64,000 bases of DNA from the NCBI GenBank assembly GCA_000435635.1, contig FR882149.1:24408-88407 (forward strand), read 5' to 3'. Both the position numbers and the translations under genes were made by a program. The stretch is from Prevotella sp. CAG:1320 (lineage in GTDB: Bacteria > Bacteroidota > Bacteroidia > Bacteroidales > Bacteroidaceae). Shown here piece by piece: positions 17,509-28,300 of the stretch. Below the pieces are notes generated by a model that worked only from the letters and a program-made list of their open reading frames with translations, was not told where the DNA came from and did not search any database. Every line of letters starts with the position of its first letter. The first letter of the stretch is position 1.

Positions 17509-19473
17509 TCAATCCTTGGGGGCGATGTCGGCCGCTTTGAGCATGTCGGCTACCTCGGCATTGACACGCCGTGCAAACTCCTCCATGGTCATGGTGGCTT
17601 GCTCACCGCCACCCTGCTTGCGCATGGACACGAGGCCGTCGGCAGCTTCCTTCTCGCCCACGATAATCATATAGGGCACACGCTTGATTTCGTTGTCGCG
17701 TATCTTGCGGCCTATCTTCTCATTGCGGTCGTCGAGCGTAGCCCTCACGCCCTGGGTGTCGAGATACTTGGCCACCTGGCGGGCGTAGTCGTTGTACTTC
17801 TCCGAAATGGGAAGTATGGCCACCTGATCTGGCGTGAGCCACAAGGGGAAGTGGCCAGCTGTATGCTCGATGAGCACAGCCACGAAACGCTCCATGCTGC
17901 CGAAGGGGGCACGGTGTATCATGACAGGCACCTTCTTGGTGTTGTCCTCGTCGGTGTACTCCAGCTTGAAGCGCTGCGGCAGGTTGTAGTCCACCTGTAT
18001 GGTGCCCAGCTGCCAGCGCCTGCCCAGTGCGTCCTTGACCATGAAGTCGAGCTTGGGGCCGTAGAAGGCGGCCTCGCCCAGCTCCACGCGGGCGTTGAGT
18101 CCCTTCTCCTGGCAGGCCTCCTTGATGGCGGTCTCGCTCTCCTCCCACACCTCGTCGCTGCCTATGTACTTCTCCTTGTCGTTGGGGTCGCGCAGGCTGA
18201 TCTGTGCCTCGAAGTCCTGGAAGTCGAAGATGTTGAACACGGCCTGTATGATGTCCATCACGCGCAGGAACTCGGCCTTCACCTGGTCGGGGCGGCAGAA
18301 GATGTGCGCGTCGTCCTGGGTGAAGGAGCGCACGCGGGTGAGGCCGTGCAGCTCGCCGCTCTTCTCGTAGCGGTAGACGGTGCCGAACTCGGCGATGCGC
18401 AGGGGCAGGTCCTTGTAGGAGCGGGGCCTCCAGGCGAACACCTCGCAGTGGTGGGGGCAGTTCATGGGCTTGAGCATGTACTCCTCGTCCTCCTCGGGAG
18501 TGTGGATGGGCTGGAAGCTGTCCTTGCCGTAGTGGGCGTAGTGCCCAGAAGTGACATAGAGGTTCTTGCTGCCGATATGGGGAGTGATGACCTCCTGGTA
18601 GCCAAAGCGGGTCTGTATCTTGCGCAACATGTCTTGCAAGCGCAGACGCAACTCCGTTCCCTTGGGCAGCCAGATGGGAAGACCCTTGCCCACGCGCTCG
18701 GAGAAGAAGAAGAGATCCATCTCCTTGCCTATCTTGCGATGGTCGCGTTTCTTGGCTTCCTCCAACATGACGAGATACTCATCGAGCATCTTCTTCTTGG
18801 GGAAGGAGATGCCATAGATGCGTGTCATCTGCTCGCGCTTGGCGTCTCCGCGCCAGAAAGCGCCGGCCACGCTGGTAATCTTCACGGCCTTGATGATGCC
18901 CGTGGAAACCAAGTGAGGACCACGGCAGAGGTCGGTGAAGTTGCCTTGGGTGTAAGTGGAGATGGTGCCATCCTCCAAATCCTGCTCTATGTGCTCGCAC
19001 TTGTAGTCCTGGCCGTCGGCCTTGAACTCCTTGAGTGCGTCGGCCTTGGAGATATCCTTCCTCACCACGGGCTCATCCCGCTTGGCCAGCTCCATCATCT
19101 TGGCTTCTATCTTGGGAAAATCGTTCTCGGAAATGACATCGCCGGCCTTGGGCATCACGTCATAGAAGAAACCATTCTCAATGGCGGGGCCAAAACCGAA
19201 TTGTATGCCAGGATAAAGCTCTTGCAAAGCCTCGGCCAAAAGGTGAGCCGACGTGTGCCAGAAGGTATGCTTGCCTTCCTCGTCCTCGAACTTGTAGAGC
19301 GCGATGGTAGCGTCCTCGTTGATGGGACGATTCAACTCTACGGTCTCGCCATTGACCCCGCAAGATACAACGTTGCGGGCGAGAGCAGGCGATATGCTCT
19401 CAGCAATTTGCAAACCCGTGACTCCCTGCTCGTATTCGCGAACGGAGCCGTCGGGGAAAGTGATTTTTACCAT
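17509..19473 (-). CDS. thrS: Threonyl-tRNA synthetase
   Basis: A 654-residue class II synthetase. N-terminal TGS domain (about 1-62), editing domain with [12 protein letters not shown] near residue 73 and [10 protein letters not shown] near 183, catalytic core with the zinc-binding [10 protein letters not shown] near 334 and [10 protein letters not shown] near 383, and a C-terminal anticodon-binding domain. All hallmarks intact. A TAACTTTG promoter box lies 53 bp upstream. The same region carries a 667-codon open frame on the other strand that I regard as a shadow. Confidence 0.97.
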   Translation of the reverse strand: MVKITFPDGSVREYEQGVTGLQIAESISPALARNVVSCGVNGETVELNRPINEDATIALYKFEDEEGKHTFWHTSAHLLAEALQELYPGIQFGFGPAIENGFFYDVMPKAGDVISENDFPKIEAKMMELAKRDEPVVRKDISKADALKEFKADGQDYKCEHIEQDLEDGTISTYTQGNFTDLCRGPHLVSTGIIKAVKITSVAGAFWRGDAKREQMTRIYGISFPKKKMLDEYLVMLEEAKKRDHRKIGKEMDLFFFSERVGKGLPIWLPKGTELRLRLQDMLRKIQTRFGYQEVITPHIGSKNLYVTSGHYAHYGKDSFQPIHTPEEDEEYMLKPMNCPHHCEVFAWRPRSYKDLPLRIAEFGTVYRYEKSGELHGLTRVRSFTQDDAHIFCRPDQVKAEFLRVMDIIQAVFNIFDFQDFEAQISLRDPNDKEKYIGSDEVWEESETAIKEACQEKGLNARVELGEAAFYGPKLDFMVKDALGRRWQLGTIQVDYNLPQRFKLEYTDEDNTKKVPVMIHRAPFGSMERFVAVLIEHTAGHFPLWLTPDQVAILPISEKYNDYARQVAKYLDTQGVRATLDDRNEKIGRKIRDNEIKRVPYMIIVGEKEAADGLVSMRKQGGGEQATMTMEEFARRVNAEVADMLKAADIAPKD

Positions 19474-19526
19474 AACAAATTATACGATTATTTGTAACTA
19501 TATGTGTAAACTCTCTTTGTTCCGCG

Positions 19527-19534
19527 CAAAGTTA
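19527..19534 (-). promoter_or_regulatory. thrS promoter -7 box
   Basis: TAACTTTG on the minus strand, 53 bp before the thrS ATG. Confidence 0.55.
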
Positions 19535-19606
19535 TCACAAATCCACGACATGCCCAAACTTTGGGACTGTTTTTTGCTGCCATGGGTGGATTTTCCGCTC
19601 TCCTCC

Positions 19607-20839
19607 CTATTGGCTGACGGTCACCCGCAAAGGCATGGAAAGAGATTGCCGCCAAGCCCACAGCCAAGCATACCACTCCCGCTCGCCCCGGAATCCGAAA
19701 TCCTCATTGGCACTGGTGTAGGCCAGTTTATAGTGAAGTGACTGCCCCCGCGGCCTCACCACCATCGTGTAGTCATCCTTATTGGCGGGAAGTTCGCTGT
19801 CCAGATAGTCTCCAGGCACGTAGATTCCCAGCCCCACGGTCTCCTGCTTGTGCTTGCCGTCATCCTTGCCCGTGGGCCAGTCGGTGCCATAGCAGCCCCT
19901 AAGACCTTGGTGGTCGGTGTACTCGGTGGAGTTCTTGACGTTGATAATCCCCGTGGCAAAACGATAGGCACTCACGTCACGGTCAAAAGTCACATCCACA
20001 TCCACGTCCCTGTGGCCTGCATAGAGCGTGTAGCGTATCACCATGTTGACGGGTTTCAGCCCAGGAGCGGGCACGTAGCCCAGGTCTTCCACCTCCACAA
20101 TGGCTCTGAGCGGCCCTTCGGCGACCACCCGCTGCGTGCGCCAGCGGACGCTGTCAAGCTGCAACGAACGGCTGCCGTCCCAGCCTCTCAAAGCGCCCAA
20201 GCCATAGGTGTCGCCCACCCAAAGCACGTCATCTCCCATCCCCGCCGCCAACTGCGCCGAGTCGGGATAGAACTGCGTGGCCTCCAAGATCAGTCCCTTA
20301 CGCGGCTTGCCGTAGATGTCCACGGTCTGTCGGTGGTCATAATACACCCTGAGAGCCACCAGCTCACTTTCGAAACAGACACCATGGGCGTGAACGTAAT
20401 GATAGGGGTCTTTCGTGCGGGGGGCAAAGGTGATGGAGCGTACCCAAGTATCTTGCCGGTTCTTTGCCCGTTTCTTGTCGCGGCTGGGCAAGATGAGTTG
20501 GGCGTGGGTGCGAGCGGCATAACGGGCTTGCCGCCCATCCTCATAGAGTATGACTTGATAGGCCTGGCTTTCCCGCGGCTCCACGTTCACCAAGAAGCAA
20601 AGCTCGTCGGCGCGGCAATCCCCGTCGAGATCGTCCAGCTGGCAGGGGATTTCCCTTCCCTCTCTCGTGACCACCGCACGTACCACGTCCAGGTCATAAG
20701 GCGACAGGTCCACTACCACGGGCTGGTCTTTTCTCTCCTCTTGGACGGGATTGATGATGGTCACTGTCAACGATGTCTGTGCCGCACAAGTGACAGAGAA
20801 CAACCACGACAATAAAATCATTAAGTGTTTGTTTTTCAT
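19607..20839 (-). CDS. DUF4861 domain secreted protein
   Basis: About 410 residues with an N-terminal signal sequence (MKNKHLMILLSWLFSVTCAA), so envelope or secreted. The remainder matches DUF4861, a beta-rich family of unknown activity common in Bacteroidota. Conserved features are a central GMGDDVLWVGDTYGLGALRG and a C-terminal FGFRGEREWYAWLWAWRQS. I use the ATG at 20839; the frame extends 24 codons upstream without a better start. A 31-bp gap separates it from the glycosyltransferase gene upstream, so they may be co-transcribed. No enzymatic claim is made. Confidence 0.8.
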   Translation of the reverse strand: MKNKHLMILLSWLFSVTCAAQTSLTVTIINPVQEERKDQPVVVDLSPYDLDVVRAVVTREGREIPCQLDDLDGDCRADELCFLVNVEPRESQAYQVILYEDGRQARYAARTHAQLILPSRDKKRAKNRQDTWVRSITFAPRTKDPYHYVHAHGVCFESELVALRVYYDHRQTVDIYGKPRKGLILEATQFYPDSAQLAAGMGDDVLWVGDTYGLGALRGWDGSRSLQLDSVRWRTQRVVAEGPLRAIVEVEDLGYVPAPGLKPVNMVIRYTLYAGHRDVDVDVTFDRDVSAYRFATGIINVKNSTEYTDHQGLRGCYGTDWPTGKDDGKHKQETVGLGIYVPGDYLDSELPANKDDYTMVVRPRGQSLHYKLAYTSANEDFGFRGEREWYAWLWAWRQSLSMPLRVTVSQ

Positions 20840-20870
20840 CTGTTTTAGCCAATTAGTCAATAGTGGAAGT

Positions 20871-21893
20871 TTATAGTGGCAATTGGGTATACAGTTTTTT
20901 GCCACGAGCATAATACTGCCACACTAACGAACAAGGAGCGATTTCGGGAATAGACTCCAACTTGCGGGCGGCGGCTATACGCTGGCGGTCTTCCTCGAAC
21001 TGCCTCCGCCACTGGCGAAAAGCCTTACGGGCACGAAAGATGGCCTTGAAATCTCCCACGTTGCCATGCAGCAAGAGGGTCTGGAAGGCGGCGATATAGT
21101 CCAGCCACCAACGCACACGCATCACATGGCGCAATTCTCCATCGGGCAAGTTCTTGTAAAGCATGGTAAGATTGTTGCGGAAATTGAGGAAAGTCTTCCG
21201 GGGATTGCCCTGTGGCAAGGTGCCGCCTCCCACATGGTAGACCACACTTTGGGGCAAGCAATAAAGCTTTCGGCCACGGGAGCGAAGTCTCCAGCAGAGA
21301 TCTATTTCCTCGTTATGGGCGAAAAAGCGTCCGTCCAACCCGTCCACGGCCCAATAGTCGCGGGAGCGAATCATCATGCAAGCGCCCGTGGTCCAGAACA
21401 CCTCAGCGGGCATATCGTATTGGCCATGGTCTTTTTCCACCGTGTCAAATATCCTCCCCCTGCAAAAGGGATAGCCATACCTGTCCATGAACCCACCACA
21501 GGCCCCGGCGTACTCAAAGGAAGAATGGTCCCGCTCAGAGAGCAGCTTGGGCTGGCAGGCGGCCACCTCGGGATGGCTCTCCATGAAACCAAGCAAGGGA
21601 GTGAGCCAGCCAGGAGTCACCGCCACGTCTGAATTGATCAACACGTAATATTCCGCCTCTATCTGACGCAAAGCACGGTTGTAACCCTCCGCGAAACCAT
21701 AGTTGGTATCGAGCTTCAACGTGCGCACCGCAGGGCATTCCCGCTCCAACCAAGCCAAGGAGCCATCCGTGGAGTCGTTGTCGGCCACCCAGACCTCTGC
21801 CTCATCCATGGAAAAATTGACCACCGAGGGCAAATATTTGCGCATCATCGGCAGTCCATTCCAGTTGAGTATCACTACAGCAATTTTACCCAT
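20871..21893 (-). CDS. Family 2 glycosyltransferase (rhamnosyltransferase-like)
   Basis: A 340-residue cytoplasmic GT-A enzyme with VVILNWNGL at the N-terminus, a nucleotide-sugar aspartate pair (VADNDSTDGS near residue 36), the metal motif LINSDVAVTPGW near 92 (N-x-D in place of D-x-D, usual in this branch) and a later HNEEIDLCWRLRSRG acceptor/catalytic block near 197. Transfers a sugar to a surface glycan; donor and acceptor are unknown. A possible promoter box lies immediately upstream. Confidence 0.88.
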   Translation of the reverse strand: MGKIAVVILNWNGLPMMRKYLPSVVNFSMDEAEVWVADNDSTDGSLAWLERECPAVRTLKLDTNYGFAEGYNRALRQIEAEYYVLINSDVAVTPGWLTPLLGFMESHPEVAACQPKLLSERDHSSFEYAGACGGFMDRYGYPFCRGRIFDTVEKDHGQYDMPAEVFWTTGACMMIRSRDYWAVDGLDGRFFAHNEEIDLCWRLRSRGRKLYCLPQSVVYHVGGGTLPQGNPRKTFLNFRNNLTMLYKNLPDGELRHVMRVRWWLDYIAAFQTLLLHGNVGDFKAIFRARKAFRQWRRQFEEDRQRIAAARKLESIPEIAPCSLVWQYYARGKKLYTQLPL

Positions 21894-21899
21894 ATCCCG

Positions 21900-21907
21900 C
21901 GAAGATA
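21900..21907 (-). promoter_or_regulatory. Possible promoter -7 box for the glycosyltransferase
   Basis: TATCTTCG on the minus strand, one mismatch from TAnnTTTG, in the 31-bp gap after the radical SAM gene and 7 bp before the ATG, leaving almost no leader. Weak. Confidence 0.25.
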
Positions 21908-21924
21908 CGAGTAAATTCGCAAAC

Positions 21925-22809
21925 TCAGGGCATTTGTCGCAATTTATTTCGCAAAAGATCGGTAAATTCGTGGTTTTTCAGTCCCCAACGAGGCGCAATC
22001 AACTTGTCGGGAGGGCATTGGCTGACGAAACGCTCCAGTATCAGGTCATCGCGCAAGAGGCTGATATAACGGGCGATGAGGTCGAGATATTCCTCCACCG
22101 TATAGACATGGAAAGGCTTTTCCTCGTAAAGGGCGGCCAAACGGGTGGCTTTCACGATTTGCAGTTGGTGGATTTTCAAGATGTCAATGGGAAGGGAAGA
22201 AATAACGGGAGCCTGGCGCAGCGATTCCGCCGCGTCCTCACCAGGCAACCCCAAGATGACATGGGCACCTGTCAAGATGCCTCTTTGATGGGTGCGCTCC
22301 ACAGCCTGGCGGGCACAGGCGAAGTCATGGCCTCTGTTAATGAGACGCAACGTAGCGTCGTTAGCCGTCTCCACGCCATACTCCACCAAGAGGAATGTTC
22401 GCCTGTTAAGCCCCTCCAGGTAGTCCAAGAGTTCATCGGAGACACAATCGGGACGGGTGCCTATCACCAGTCCAACCACATCGGGTACGCGCAACGCCTC
22501 CTCATAGAGTTTTCGCAACTTGGAAACAGGAGCATAGGTATTGGTAAAGGCCTGGAAATAAGCAAGGTACTTCATGTCGGGATACTTTCGCTGAAAGAAT
22601 CGTTTCCCCTCCTCCAGCTGCTCGGTGACCGACTTAAGAGGATTGCAATAAGAGGGGTTGAAAGTCCGATTGTCACAATAAACGCAACCGCCCGTAGAGA
22701 GGCGGCCATCCCTGTTGGGACAGGTGAATCCAGCGTCTACGGCAATCTTCTGCACCCTGAAAGGGAACCGCTGGCGTATCCAAGTGCCGAAATCGTTATA
22801 GGCGAGCAT
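21925..22809 (-). CDS. Radical SAM protein, TIGR01212/YhcC family
   Basis: A 294-residue radical SAM enzyme of the YhcC type, function not established. Cluster cysteines are in FTCPNRDGRLSTGGCVYCD near residue 29; ILGLPGED near 165 is the SAM-contacting part of the barrel. It lies 3 bp downstream of mtaB, so the two radical SAM genes form an operon. A related family (Elp3-like) acts on tRNA, but no such role can be shown here. Confidence 0.9.
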   Translation of the reverse strand: MLAYNDFGTWIRQRFPFRVQKIAVDAGFTCPNRDGRLSTGGCVYCDNRTFNPSYCNPLKSVTEQLEEGKRFFQRKYPDMKYLAYFQAFTNTYAPVSKLRKLYEEALRVPDVVGLVIGTRPDCVSDELLDYLEGLNRRTFLLVEYGVETANDATLRLINRGHDFACARQAVERTHQRGILTGAHVILGLPGEDAAESLRQAPVISSLPIDILKIHQLQIVKATRLAALYEEKPFHVYTVEEYLDLIARYISLLRDDLILERFVSQCPPDKLIAPRWGLKNHEFTDLLRNKLRQMP

Positions 22810-22812
22810 TTT

Positions 22813-24153
22813 CTAGAGAATGGCTTCCACCCGCAAAGCGGTATGGTCTGCGTTGAAGTCGCCCAACTTGACACGCTTCAACTGGTTGTCATATTCCGGC
22901 CTCGCCTCCCCAGGCGACAGCTCAACACGGACATAATTTCGGGTAAAGCCGTGCATGGCCTTGCCCGCCGGGGCTTTCTCGAACAGCACCTCCGCCTCCC
23001 GCCCTCTATGGGCAGCATAGAAAGCCTCCGTCTTCCGGTCGCTCAGCTCCAACAGCAGCTTGCTCCTACGCTTCTTCTCCGCCTCTTCCACCACGTACGG
23101 AATGCGCAAGGCCGCCGTGCCTGGCCGCTCTGAATATGGGAAGACATGAAGCTGCGTAACGGGCAGCGATTCCAAAAAGTGATAGGTATGGTCAAAATAC
23201 TCGGGTAATTCGCCTCGGCAGCCCACCATCACGTCCACGCCAATGAAGGCCCAGGGCATGCGCTCCTTGATATGATGCACCTTATCAGCAAAAAGGGCGG
23301 TATCATAGCGGCGGTGCATCAAGCGAAGCACCTCATCGCTGCCGCTCTGCAGAGGAATATGGAAATGGGGCATAAAGGCACGTGAAGTGGCGCAGAAATC
23401 TATCAACTCATCATCGCACAAGTCTGGCTCCAAGCTGGATATGCGGAAACGGCTGATACCTTCCACCCCATCCAAGGCCTTCACCAAATCGATGAACCTT
23501 TCCCCCGTGGTACGACCGAAATCGCCTATGTTCACGCCCGTCAACACGATTTCCTGGCCTCCCTCACGGGCTGCCTCCCTGGCCTGCTCCACCAAAGTGG
23601 CGATAGAGGGGTTGCGGGAATTGCCACGGGCATAAGGTATCGTGCAATAGGTGCAATAATAGTTGCAGCCATCCTGCACTTTCAGGAAGTAACGGGTACG
23701 ATTGCCACGGGAACAGCTGGGCTGGAAGTCCTTAATATCCTTTGTCTTCACGGAGTGGTAGCGATGCAAATGACCTTCGCCACGTTGACTGAAAGCCTCG
23801 GCGAGATACTGCGTGAGACGGGCTTTCTCATTGGAGCCCAACACAAGGTCAACGCCCTCTATCTGGCTTACTTCCCTGGAGGACAACTGGGCATAACAAC
23901 CCGTCACCACCACGAAAGCCCCTGGATGTTGCCTCACCATGCGATGGATGGCTTGCCGGCACTTGTGGTCGGCCACTTCCGTCACCGAACATGTGTTAAT
24001 CAAGCACAGGTCGGCACGTTCTCCCTTCTTGGCCGCATGCACGCCCATCTCCTCCAACATCTTGGCGAAAGTGGCCGTCTCGGCAAAATTGAGCTTGCAT
24101 CCCAATGTACAGTAGGCAGCCTTCTTGCCCTGCAAAGCACTCGAGTCTATCAT
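22813..24153 (-). CDS. mtaB: tRNA t6A37 methylthiotransferase MtaB
   Basis: Converts t6A37 to ms2t6A37 in tRNAs reading ANN codons. N-terminal UPF0004 domain with iron-sulfur cysteines (YCTLGCKLN, INTCSVT, VVTGCYAQ), then a radical SAM domain with the CNYYCTYCTIPYARG cluster near residue 157, and a C-terminal TRAM-like segment. The start is the ATG at 24153; the preceding codon in frame is a GTG. Full length for the family. Confidence 0.93.
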   Translation of the reverse strand: MIDSSALQGKKAAYCTLGCKLNFAETATFAKMLEEMGVHAAKKGERADLCLINTCSVTEVADHKCRQAIHRMVRQHPGAFVVVTGCYAQLSSREVSQIEGVDLVLGSNEKARLTQYLAEAFSQRGEGHLHRYHSVKTKDIKDFQPSCSRGNRTRYFLKVQDGCNYYCTYCTIPYARGNSRNPSIATLVEQAREAAREGGQEIVLTGVNIGDFGRTTGERFIDLVKALDGVEGISRFRISSLEPDLCDDELIDFCATSRAFMPHFHIPLQSGSDEVLRLMHRRYDTALFADKVHHIKERMPWAFIGVDVMVGCRGELPEYFDHTYHFLESLPVTQLHVFPYSERPGTAALRIPYVVEEAEKKRRSKLLLELSDRKTEAFYAAHRGREAEVLFEKAPAGKAMHGFTRNYVRVELSPGEARPEYDNQLKRVKLGDFNADHTALRVEAIL

Positions 24154-24402
24154 CACTATCAGGTCTTTTCCTCCAGCCAGTCGCTATCGCACCAGCCCGT
24201 ATTATACAATATGAATATCCTCAATTCCCCCAACAGGAAATAAGAAGCATTTTTATGGTAAACCTCCGCCTTCAAAGTATCCTTGCTTCTATGGCCAAGT
24301 ATTATTGGATACTTCACTATTTATCCTTGCTTCTATCGCGGTTGAAGCATAGTTTCATTTGCAAGGGAGTAATTGGGCAAAATGCGGATATTCATTTTAT
24401 AC

Positions 24403-24432
24403 AAAAAAGCCGCCAAGTCTGAGACTTGGCGG
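24403..24432 (-). terminator. Rho-independent terminator after the small lipoprotein gene
   Basis: A perfect 10-bp GC-rich stem (CCGCCAAGTC/GACTTGGCGG) with a 3-base loop, followed on the minus strand by CTTTTTT. It lies 38 bp after the lipoprotein stop. Confidence 0.85.
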
Positions 24433-24469
24433 TGTTTCTCCAAATTTTTCAGTTCTAGCTACTCGCTAA

Positions 24470-24637
24470 TTACTCAGCAACAGTAGTGTCAACTGCAGCG
24501 GTGTCAGCTGCAACAGTGTCAACAACAGCGGTATCAACAGCTGCGGTATCCTCTGCAGGAGCCTGAGCGGTTTTGTTACCACAAGATGCGAAAGAGATAG
24601 CTGCGATAGCTACGAACATTAAAACTAATTTCTTCAT
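24470..24637 (-). CDS. Small Thr/Ala/Val/Asp-repeat lipoprotein
   Basis: A 55-residue gene with its own promoter and terminator. The protein opens with a lipoprotein signal (MKKLVLMFVAIAAISFASCG, lipobox cysteine at residue 19). The mature part is a low-complexity repeat of D-T-A-A-V-D-T type with an acidic net charge. No fold or enzymatic motif. Small lipoproteins of this kind are common and often highly expressed in Bacteroidales. Its role is unknown, but the gene is well supported by the signal peptide, promoter spacing and terminator. Confidence 0.8.
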   Translation of the reverse strand: MKKLVLMFVAIAAISFASCGNKTAQAPAEDTAAVDTAVVDTVAADTAAVDTTVAE

Positions 24638-24688
24638 TTTCTTTGCTTTTTAAATCAGTAAAACAATCATTCATTTATTAAAACGATG

Positions 24689-24696
24689 CAAAGGTA
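24689..24696 (-). promoter_or_regulatory. Promoter -7 box of the small lipoprotein gene
   Basis: TACCTTTG on the minus strand, 51 bp before the ATG at 24637. From here to about 25055 I see no gene, only T-rich sequence. Confidence 0.6.
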
Positions 24697-25055
24697 AGTA
24701 TTTTTTTTATTCGTTGTTCTTTTTTTTTCGTTTTTTTTTAGGTCATTTCCGTAACTTTTTTGATAATGCCTGTAAATCAATTGTTTACGAATTATTAATT
24801 AATGTTAACAACTTAATTGTGTGCCCAAACAGCCTTGATTCCTCCCAAAATCAACTTCCCTAACAGATACCCGAAATTGTCCTTTCATCACCGTCTCCGC
24901 CACCTTCAACCAATCCCAGTTTCACTACCATCTGGATGAAACATTTTGACCCGAGACGTCATTAGACTTTGAGAGTAATACAACGTGAGTTCGATGAATC
25001 TCAGCTTACTGGCGAAGGCGCGAGATAACAGGAACAAAACCAAGAGAATATAGTA

Positions 25056-25063
25056 TACTTTTG
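25056..25063 (+). promoter_or_regulatory. Promoter-like -7 box before palindrome cluster B
   Basis: TACTTTTG matches TAnnTTTG and ends 2 bp before the first unit of cluster B, so the array may be transcribed from its first base. No gene follows; the longest plus-strand frame afterwards is 24 codons. Confidence 0.35.
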
Positions 25064-25065
25064 CA

Positions 25066-25147
25066 TTCCACGACGTGAAATAGCTATTTCACGTCGAGAA
25101 ACAGCCATTCCACGTCGTGGAATAGCTATTTCACGTCGTGGAACAGA
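25066..25147. repeat. Palindromic repeat cluster B (CACGTCGTGGAA word)
   Basis: Four units of about 20 bp built on CACGTCG, flanked by interchangeable ends TTCCACG or TTTCACG and joined by AATAGCTATT or AACAGCCATT. Each neighbouring pair is near self-complementary, so the array can form two hairpins or one long one. Its internal design resembles clusters A and C although the words differ. Confidence 0.7.
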
Positions 25148-25273
25148 CTTTTCTTCTACCTTCTTGGAGTTTATGTACTATATGAAAAGGATTTTAGATA
25201 TGCGTAAAACACAATTCGCCGAACTCATGAATACACAACAGGGAAAACCACCATGAAACAAAAATATAGAAGC

Positions 25274-25305
25274 AAAAAAGGTGAAGTCTCTCACGAGACC
25301 CCACC
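25274..25305 (-). terminator. Terminator of the glmS-purF-carAB operon
   Basis: On the minus strand GGTGGGGTCTC, GTGA loop, GAGACTTCACC is followed by TTTTTT, 28 bp after the carB stop. One imperfect step in the stem. Confidence 0.8.
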
Positions 25306-25332
25306 CCTTTAAACCAAATATGAAGAATCTAA

Positions 25333-28300
25333 TTAAAACTCATCCCACGCCTTGATGTCTATCTCGTCAAGCGAAAGAGAGCAGAAGGCATTGATAAACG
25401 CACTGGCCAAGCGACTATTAGTAATCAAGGGGACATTGAGGTCGATGGCCGCACGACGTATCTTATAACCATTAGACAACTCCGACACGGTCAAATCCTT
25501 GGGAATGTTGACCACCATGTCTATCTTATGCTCATGCAGCATATCAAGTGCCTGCGGGTGCTTTCCTTCCTCAGATGGCCAGTACACCAAGGTGTTCTCT
25601 ATGCCGTTCTCGGTTAAATACTTGCTGGTGCCAGATGTGGCATAGAGCGTATAGCCATGGTCGCGCAGCTGACGCGCGGCATCGAGCATCTCGGCCTTCT
25701 GCTTGGCTCCACCCGTGGAAAGCAGAATGCTCTTCTCGGGGATGCGATGACCTACGGAAAGCATACTCTTGAGCAGAGCTTGATTGGTGTCGTCACCCAA
25801 ACAGCCTACCTCGCCCGTAGAACTCATGTCCACTCCCAACACGGGATCGGCCTTCTGCAAGCGATTGAAGGAGAATTGGCTGGCCTTGATGCCCACATAA
25901 TCCAAGTCGAAAAGATTCTTGTTGGGCTTCTCCACTGGCAATCCCAGCATCACCCTGGTGGCCAACTCTATCAAATTAATCTTGAGCACCTTGCTCACGA
26001 AGGGGAACGAGCGGCTGGCGCGCAAATTGCACTCGATAACCAATATTTCGTTCTCCCTAGCCATGAACTGGATGTTGAACGGACCATTGATATGGAGCGC
26101 CTTGGCTATTTGCTTGCTCACGCGCTTGATACGACGCAGGGTCTCGACATAAAGCTTTTGGGGAGGGAACTGAATTGTAGCGTCACCGGAATGGACACCA
26201 GCGAACTCAATATGCTCGGAAATAGCGTAGGCGATGATCTCGCCATTCTTGGCCACGGCATCCATCTCTATCTCCTTGGCATGCTCGATGAACTTGCTGA
26301 CCACCACGGGATGGTCTTCGCTCACATTGGCGGCCAACTGCAAGAAACGGCGCAACTCGTCCTCATTGGAGCAAACATTCATGGCCGCTCCAGAAAGCAC
26401 GTAAGAAGGACGCACCAATACAGGGAAGCCCACACGCTCAATGAACTTGTCGATATCCTCCATGCTGGTCAATGCACTCCACTCGGGTTGATTAATCCCA
26501 TTGCGAGTCAACATGGCCGAGAACTTGGCGCGGTCTTCCGCCCCGTCGATATCCTTGGCGGACGTTCCCAAGATGGGTACGTTCTCAGCATCAAGCTTCA
26601 TGGCAAGATTGTTGGGTATCTGGCCGCCCGTGCTCACGATTACGCCATAGGGCATCTCCAAGTCTATGATGTCCATTACGCGCTCAAAGGTAAGCTCATC
26701 GAAATAGAGCCTGTCGCACATATCATAATCAGTGGAAACGGTTTCTGGATTGTAATTAATCATCACCGAACGCCATCCTTCCTTGCGAATGGTATTGAGC
26801 GCCTGCACGCCACACCAGTCAAACTCTACCGAACTGCCAATGCGGTAAGCACCAGAGCCCAGTACGATGATGGAACGCTTGTCGTGGGCAAAGTCTATGT
26901 CACTAGACACGCCCGAATAGGTGACATACAGGTAATTGGTCTGGGCAGGATACTCTGCGGCCAAGGTATCTATTTGTTTCACCACGGGAAGGATGCCCTG
27001 GCTCTTACGCAAGTTGCGCACTACAAGCATAGCCTTGTGCATGTTGTGGAGCTCATCCTCCAGTCCCACGGCCCTGGCCACCTGGAAGTCGGAGAAGCCA
27101 TATACCTTGGCCTCCCTAAGCAAATCCTTGCCCAATGTGTTGATATTGCACTTCTTTAGTTCCTCGTCAATGTCAATGATATGCTTCAACTTCTCCAGGA
27201 ACCACTTGTCAATCTTGGTCAAGTCGTGTATCTGGTCTATGGTGTAGCCCTTATGCATAGCCTTCGAGATAACGAAGACTCGCTTGTCTGTTGGCTCCAT
27301 CAAAGCTTCGTCTATATCGGGTATTTCCAACTCCTTGTTTTCTACGTAGCCGTGCATACCCTGCCCTATCATACGCAAACCCTTCTGTATGGCTTCCTCG
27401 AAGTTACGGCCAATGGCCATCACCTCGCCCACGGACTTCATGGATGAACCAAGCTCCTTGTCCACGCCACGGAACTTGCTGAGATCCCAACGGGGTATCT
27501 TACAAACCACATAGTCCAAGGCTGGCTCAAAAAAGGCACTGGTGGTCTTGGTGACAGAGTTCTTCAGTTCAAACAATCCATAGCCCATGCCCAATTTGGC
27601 TGCGACAAAAGCCAAGGGGTAACCCGTGGCCTTGGAAGCCAAAGCGGAAGAACGGCTCAACCTGGCGTTGACCTCTATCACACGATAATCCTCGCTTTTT
27701 GGGTCGAAGGCGTATTGTACGTTGCATTCACCCACGATGCCGATATGGCGGATAATCTTGATGGCCAAAGCACGGAGTTTATGATACTCGCTGTTAGTCA
27801 ACGTTTGCGAAGGAGCGATGACAATACTCTCGCCTGTATGGATGCCCAGAGGGTCGAAATTCTCCATGTTACATACCGTCACGCAGTTGTCATAACGGTC
27901 ACGCACCACCTCGTATTCTATCTCCTTCCAACCTTTGAGGCTTTTCTCAACCAATACTTGTGGAGAGAAAGAGAAAGCTTTCTCGGCTAACTTGTTGAGT
28001 TCCTCCTCGTTATCCGCAAAGCCACTACCAAGTCCACCCAAGGCATAAGCGGCCCTGATAATTACTGGATAGCCCAAGTCCGCCGCAGCCTTACGGGCTT
28101 GCTCAATGTTCTCGCACGCCTCACTCTTGATGGTCTTCACGCCTATCTCGTCAAGACGCTCCACGAAGAGTTCCCGGTCCTCAGTGTCCATGATGGCTTG
28201 CACAGGTGTACCCAGCACCCGGACATTATACTTTTCGAGTATGCCACCACGATATAACTCCACGCCACAATTAAGCGCAGTCTGTCCACCAAAACTGAGC

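Noticed and set aside
17494-19497. A 667-codon open frame on the plus strand opposite thrS
   Set aside because: It is the mirror of a highly conserved synthetase gene, is rich in Leu/Val/His from complementary codons, and has no recognisable domain.
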